A stretch of 64,000 nt of DNA from Bryopsis sp. KO-2023 (taxonomy: Eukaryota; Chlorophyta; Ulvophyceae; Bryopsidales; Bryopsidaceae). Every line of letters begins with the position of its first letter. The first letter of the stretch is position 1. Location: assembly GCA_030272585.1 (NCBI GenBank), contig BSYQ01000004.1:1426001-1490000 (forward strand), read 5' to 3'. The notes under the pieces were generated by a model, which ran no database searches, had not been told where the DNA came from, and saw only the letters and a program-made list of their open reading frames with translations. This document shows positions 59,928-64,000 of the stretch, piece after piece. Made by a program: the position numbers and the translations under genes.

Positions 59928-60207
59928 TTGGGATGTGCGTTTCGTGAACTATGTATTTCCCAAAGCAGGTGGATCCAGCCGCATCGTCGGTTCTGGTCCT
60001 CCTCTCTATTCTGTGGCCCAGCAGATAAACTGGTACCTGCCTCTTTTGCCCACCACTCCCGCTTGGTTTGCTTTGGCTTTGGAGCGAACCCCTCGCCGAG
60101 ATTTTATCTTGTTGGTTGGCATGGATACTCCCGGAACTGACGAGTGCGTTGTTCCACTCTTGGAAACGGCGCCAACAGCGCCGTCGTATTTTTCAGAAGA
60201 CACCTGA
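59928..60207 (+). CDS. Unrecognised exon-like open frame
   Basis: After a TATCCTTTAG acceptor an open frame of about 93 codons reads DVRFVNYVFPKAGGSSRIVG, later PAWFALALERTPRRDFILLV, to a TGA at 60205-60207. GC content is higher than the flanks and the composition looks protein-like. No family is recognised. No ATG opens it, so it would be an internal or last exon. It may also be a fossil. Confidence 0.35.
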
Positions 60208-60677
60208 AAGCGTTTTGGTTGGTTGGGAAAATGAGCTACCCGCCGTACATCGTTTCTGGAAGCGACCTGAAAGTGTGTCAGGGTCGCGCTAGGCGACGCG
60301 CTATTGTCGAACGGCAGCGTTCGAAACTAGAATTCCTTAGGGTTGCGCACAGGTCGCCACGACATGCCACACACGTTTTGTCAGCTTCGTTTTTTTTTTC
60401 AGTTTTTGCGTCCGTGCCGCCCCCATCAGCGTCCAGTGCACCAACTATGTAGTCTTCATCGCGGCTATCCAAATGTGGGTGGGCCACCTCTCGACCACAG
60501 CGGTGGCGCTCACTACCTGACGTCATCAATGGAAACGATTGCCGAGGGCAGGTGCGCACGTGGGTGAATCAGACCTTGAGCCGTCACTGCCACATTTGTT
60601 CATGGAGACGAATGTTACGTCTCCGTATCAAACCCAACAACGAACACCACGTGGACTGATATTGATCCTGTCTGCAG

Positions 60678-60857
60678 GCCATCGGAGCAAAGGAATATCG
60701 CATCGTGGGGCTGACTCTCCAGAAAGTGTTGCTGATGAATGTCGTGTTCCTGCTACCATTGTTCATCACGGCATTTCAAAGCGAAAAGCTCCTCCTCCTT
60801 TTCCGCCAAGACCCTGAAGTTGCTTCCAGCGTAGGGATGTTTCGCCTTTTGACATGA
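60678..60857 (+). pseudogene. MATE-family transporter exon fragment
   Basis: After a GTCTGCAG acceptor the frame reads AIGAKEYRIVGLTLQKVLLM, then a hydrophobic stretch (NVVFLLPLFITAF) and a LFRQDPEVASSVGMFRLL end before a TGA. This pattern (GA, then YRxVGxxLQ, a membrane span, then GQDPE with a following helix) is characteristic of the first half of MATE multidrug/toxic-compound extrusion transporters. No flanking MATE exons were found, so it is probably a fossil exon. Confidence 0.55.
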
Positions 60858-61451
60858 TCGAATGGCCCGATTTCCATTTTACTGATCATTTCCAATCAAA
60901 TGCCCTTACTATGATGGCAACAGTGAAGACTCCTTGCTTTCAATCATTGACCCAGGTCCAGGAATTTCTTGTGAAATTGCTCGCTGGGACGCTCTTTCAA
61001 GTGCTGGCCGATGTTGGTTTTCGCTACATGTCAATCAATCAATCAATATTACATGCGTAGAAGCCCAGGCCTCCCTTTTTTCGAAATTCGAAAATGAAAT
61101 CGTAAATTCTGTAAAATAGGTCTCAGAAAGCGAATCTGAAAATTTTGAAAGCGGCGCTTGGTTTAATGCCAAATCAGGATGCTAAGTGCCCCAACGGCTG
61201 GGCGACGATCACAAAACCTGCCAAATTTGCTTGCATTCATTGTCATCTTAAGACAATGTACCAAATTGACCAATTTGATTCAAAAACAAAAAAAATCCTT
61301 TCTAGAATCATTGGATGATCCCTTTCCCTCTTCCAAAAGAAATCGTCATGTAACACAAAACAACTGATCAAGTTCAAAGAGCCTTACCTCCTTCACTGAA
61401 TGCTTGGCTTGAGAATCGCCTCTTTGTCTTTTCGTGGCGTGCAAGAATTGG
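60858..61451. other. Upstream flank of B4
   Basis: From about 61070 (CTTTTTTCGAAATTCGAAAA) it matches 30245-30590, the intron between the second and third exons of B2. This supports B4 being a 5'-truncated copy of B2. Nothing else is recognised. Confidence 0.6.
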
Positions 61452-62331
61452 GTCGAGGGGCTTTCCATCGTTCCTTCATTTCGAAAGCGGCTACCGGATG
61501 CGCAGCCACTCATTGTTGTGGGTTCAGGCTAAGTCAGACATCCATGCGGTTTCATTGTAATCGTATTGTATGAATAGTAACATGCTTTTTGAAGAGGGAT
61601 TCTTACATCGCACGTGCATGTGCGCCATTTAGGAGCAAGTGGAGACCCCAGGCAGACAGGAAAATTTCTTTGCGATACATTGAGAAAAAGAGAACATCCC
61701 TGATATTCACATTCAAGGTGGTGTTGCTCGCAAAATGTGATATGTGCATATACAAAGGTGGGGGGGGGGGGGGCATGTGATATGTGCATATAAAAAGGGG
61801 GGGGGGGGGGGCATGACGCTCCTAAAGGTCGGTTTCCTTATGCTTGCTCCCTGAAAACAATGGGCGTTCGAATTCATCAGTGTGGAGGCACCTTGATTGC
61901 CCCCCAGTGGGTCTTGACTGCAGCCCATTGCTTTATTGAGAAAAAAATCCCGGGGTCAACATTTCTGGTGTATGTGGGTGCCCATGGAATCGATGATGAA
62001 TCATGTGCAGAGGTACTACAAATTTGCACATGTTCACAAAGAAACGTTGGGAAAAAAAGGTCTTGTTTTGATTCATGCAAATGGAGTTACAGTGATGGCA
62101 GGGTCTGGCACTGTTCAAGGAAAGCAGCAAGGAGCTCAAATACTACTAAAAAAAAATACAAAAAAGATTCATCATGTGAATGCATTTGCAGGTCATACTG
62201 GCAGAGGGGGTTATTGTTCATGACTGGTACAGAGGAGATGTCCAAGATGGATTCGATATCGACCTTGTGCGTCTCAAAGTGCCCTCCACCAAACAACCAG
62301 CGTTGCTAGCTAAAAGTGAACAAACCCTAGG
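61452..62331 (+). pseudogene. B4: truncated family-B protease pseudogene
   Basis: Matches B2 exons 3 to 5. The pro-region exon (from 61452) has lost its acceptor: GAATTAG in B2 is GAATTGG here. The His exon (about 61806-62012) keeps [16 protein letters not shown], but a tandem duplication of CATGTGATATGTGCATATA plus long G runs lies in front of it and the CAG acceptor is gone. The Asp exon begins at 62192 (GFDIDLVRLK) and is cut at about 62331, fusing to the A3/A5-type upstream block. No Ser exon is present. No signal-peptide exon of the B2 type was seen upstream. Confidence 0.8.
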
Positions 62332-62346
62332 GTTCAAAGCTTTAAA

Positions 62347-63351
62347 GCTTCAAAGATTTAAAAATTTCGGGAACAACATTAAGCCTCCTTGCCGAAATGG
62401 AAGGATTTCTCAGTGGTGGGTGAATCACCACTGTATGAAATAAGCTGAATTCTGGCCGGCTCCAAAGCCAATATTGTCTTTTGGTGAAAACACATAGAAC
62501 CATAAAACGGTTCTGTTGCTGCCCATTCCCTTTCATTTCTTCCATTTCTTCCAGTCAACAGCTGCACGCAACTTCATTTTCGGATCGGAAGCTGGTGGTA
62601 TTGTAGAGCTGCAATACATTCTCAAATACCTTCCTTGTTCTCAAAAATCAAGGGGTGTAAATCCTCAGAAGAAAAAAAAGGATGCTCAGCGATTGTTGAA
62701 AGCATTGAGATGGAGGCTTGGGAACAGTCTTCCCACAGCACACACAGAATCATTGCAAACAAAAACAAACATCTGGGCGAAAATCACCTACCACAGATCC
62801 ATGTCCAGTCGCGTATCAGCTGCTTGATGGTAGGCCACAGTGCTAGGTGCCAGGACTTGCACGAAGTGTGTGAAGTTGTGAGATACCATGAAATGACCTG
62901 CTGTCACTGTCCTCATCCTGCTCCTCTAAAACCCTGTGATATTTATCCTTGCTCTCATCTGTTACCCCCTGTCTTCTTTTCGAATAGAAGAACGAATATA
63001 TTGGGGTGTGTGTTCCCTGACTCGTTTACTCGTGGTGAGTGGGGGGAGGGACTAAAAAAGGCAGAAAAAAGAAAGCGGGAGTGAAGACCTTTTTTTTTCC
63101 TGTTTGGATGGTAGAGGCGGCGTGATGGAACGGCGAGGGGACTGCTGCCTGTGGAGGAAGAGAATCGCGTTGCCGTGGAGTCGATCCAAAAAGTATTTTT
63201 AGTATTTTGCCGCTAACAAAAACCCTCCGTCAGGGGGGGGGGGCTTGCACGAAATGTATGGAGCTATGAAATCGTGACCAGCTTCCGATGTCCCCCCTCC
63301 TGGTCGCCTTAAAAGCGAGACGAATTCGAGCTCTGAATAGCTCAGATCGAA
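62347..63351 (+). repeat. Duplicated 5' region of A5 (copy 2)
   Basis: Partner of 15236-16183. Shares the CAGTCAACAGCTG, ATCCATGTCCAGTCG and CTTGCTCTCATCTGTTACCC stretches and the GCGAGACGAATTCGAGCTC leader. It differs by several indels of 4 to 60 bases and by longer poly-G and poly-T runs. Confidence 0.7.
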
Positions 63352-64000
63352 ATGATTTCTGTTCTTTTTCAAGCGGCGTTTGCCTTGCTGGTTATCATAC
63401 ACGCGATCACCAACACAACAGCCGTTTCCTCGGAAGCCTCAGGTAGCACCAGCTCTGTTGTACTTCTGCGTTGAAAGCAACTGTGGGCCGTGTCATTTTG
63501 AGATTGTGGAGTTTTGCAGGATCTCCCCGAAACGGCGGCACAGGCGGCTGGAGATGGCAGGTGGGCCGATCTTTTCCGATTGTGAATTCAATGAATTCTG
63601 GTTTTTTGGGGAAAAGGCTGAGGTCTTGACGACTACTCGCCTCGTTCAGGAGACTAACTCGACGGAATCCGATCCGATCAGCACCGCCACGATCGCAAGG
63701 AACCTGCTTCAAGACGCAGGGCTATTCGTCAGGGTACGCAATCCTCCACATGTTCTCAGTACCGTTCCGATCAAGTGCGTTTTCTGAATGTGAAAATCGG
63801 CTTTGAGCAGGGAGGGCACCCTGCACCTGAAGGTAGATTCACGTACGCGTGCTCGTTGAGGGAGACTGGCACGCGAGCGCATGGCTGCGGTGGGGCCTTG
63901 GTGGCAAAAAAGTGGGTTCTGACGGCGGCCCATTGCGTTTATGGACCAGAATCTATCGGCGCTACACCGATTGTGTATGTGGGGGCGCATGGAATAAACG
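63352..64000 (+). CDS. A5: family-A S1 protease-ankyrin gene, 5' part
   Basis: Runs off the right edge. Exons: 63352-63442 (signal peptide [20 protein letters not shown], seven residues longer than in A3 through an in-frame insertion), 63520-63560 ([13 protein letters not shown]), 63650-63733 (pro-region ending LFVR) and 63811-64000 and beyond ([16 protein letters not shown], then [17 protein letters not shown]). All phases agree and there are no stops. The catalytic His is present; the Asp and Ser exons would lie outside the window. The leader and signal peptide are closest to A3. Confidence 0.85.

Overview
The window is nuclear DNA of a eukaryote, probably a protist or alga. Genes are broken into many short exons with GT-AG introns, a few apparent GC-AG introns, and long T-rich tracts before the 3' splice sites. 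There are no operons and no bacterial ribosome-binding signals. I cannot name the species. Gene models below were built by eye from splice sites, reading phase and comparison of the many paralogous copies inside the window.

The main content is a tandem and inverted cluster of a striking gene family: a signal peptide, a short pro-region, a complete chymotrypsin-fold (S1) serine protease domain, a linker, and then a run of ankyrin repeats ending in a cysteine-containing C-terminal cap. Two subfamilies can be told apart by leader, activation site and linker. Family A: A1 (9886 down to 4792, minus), A2 (from 10609, protease intact but ankyrin tail decayed), A3 (16184-21108), A4 (23264-28225), A5 (63352, runs off the window). 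Family B: B1 (1-414, fragment), B2 (29978-36266, expanded ankyrin array), B3 (59194 down to 54676, minus), B4 (61452-62331, pseudogene). An orphan family-type ankyrin tail without a protease lies at 46639-48794. Most ankyrin repeats are encoded one per exon by 99-nt phase 1-1 exons, alternating between two sequence types.

A second family, an RNA-binding protein with one C-terminal RRM, occurs three times: 442-3822 (5'-truncated), 41850-45599 (the most complete) and 49515-52572 (5'-truncated, RRM frameshifted). Copies 1 and 3 each face a convergent protease-ankyrin gene, so the blocks at about 0.4-9.9 kb and 49.5-59.2 kb are copies of one duplicated unit with different protease heads.

The interval 36.3-41.8 kb is gene-poor. 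It holds one basic, internally repeated protein gene, fossil exons (ankyrin, EF-hand), a tRNA-derived SINE-like element, and two arrays of a GCTTGC/GCAAGC palindrome ending in an inverted repeat. A 102-bp MITE sits in an intron of A3. A MATE-transporter-like exon fossil lies at 60.7 kb.

Taken together, the region looks like a rapidly duplicating and decaying cluster of secreted protease-ankyrin proteins. Their role is unknown; binding of proteins by the ankyrin part, coupled to proteolysis outside the cell or in the secretory pathway, is inference.
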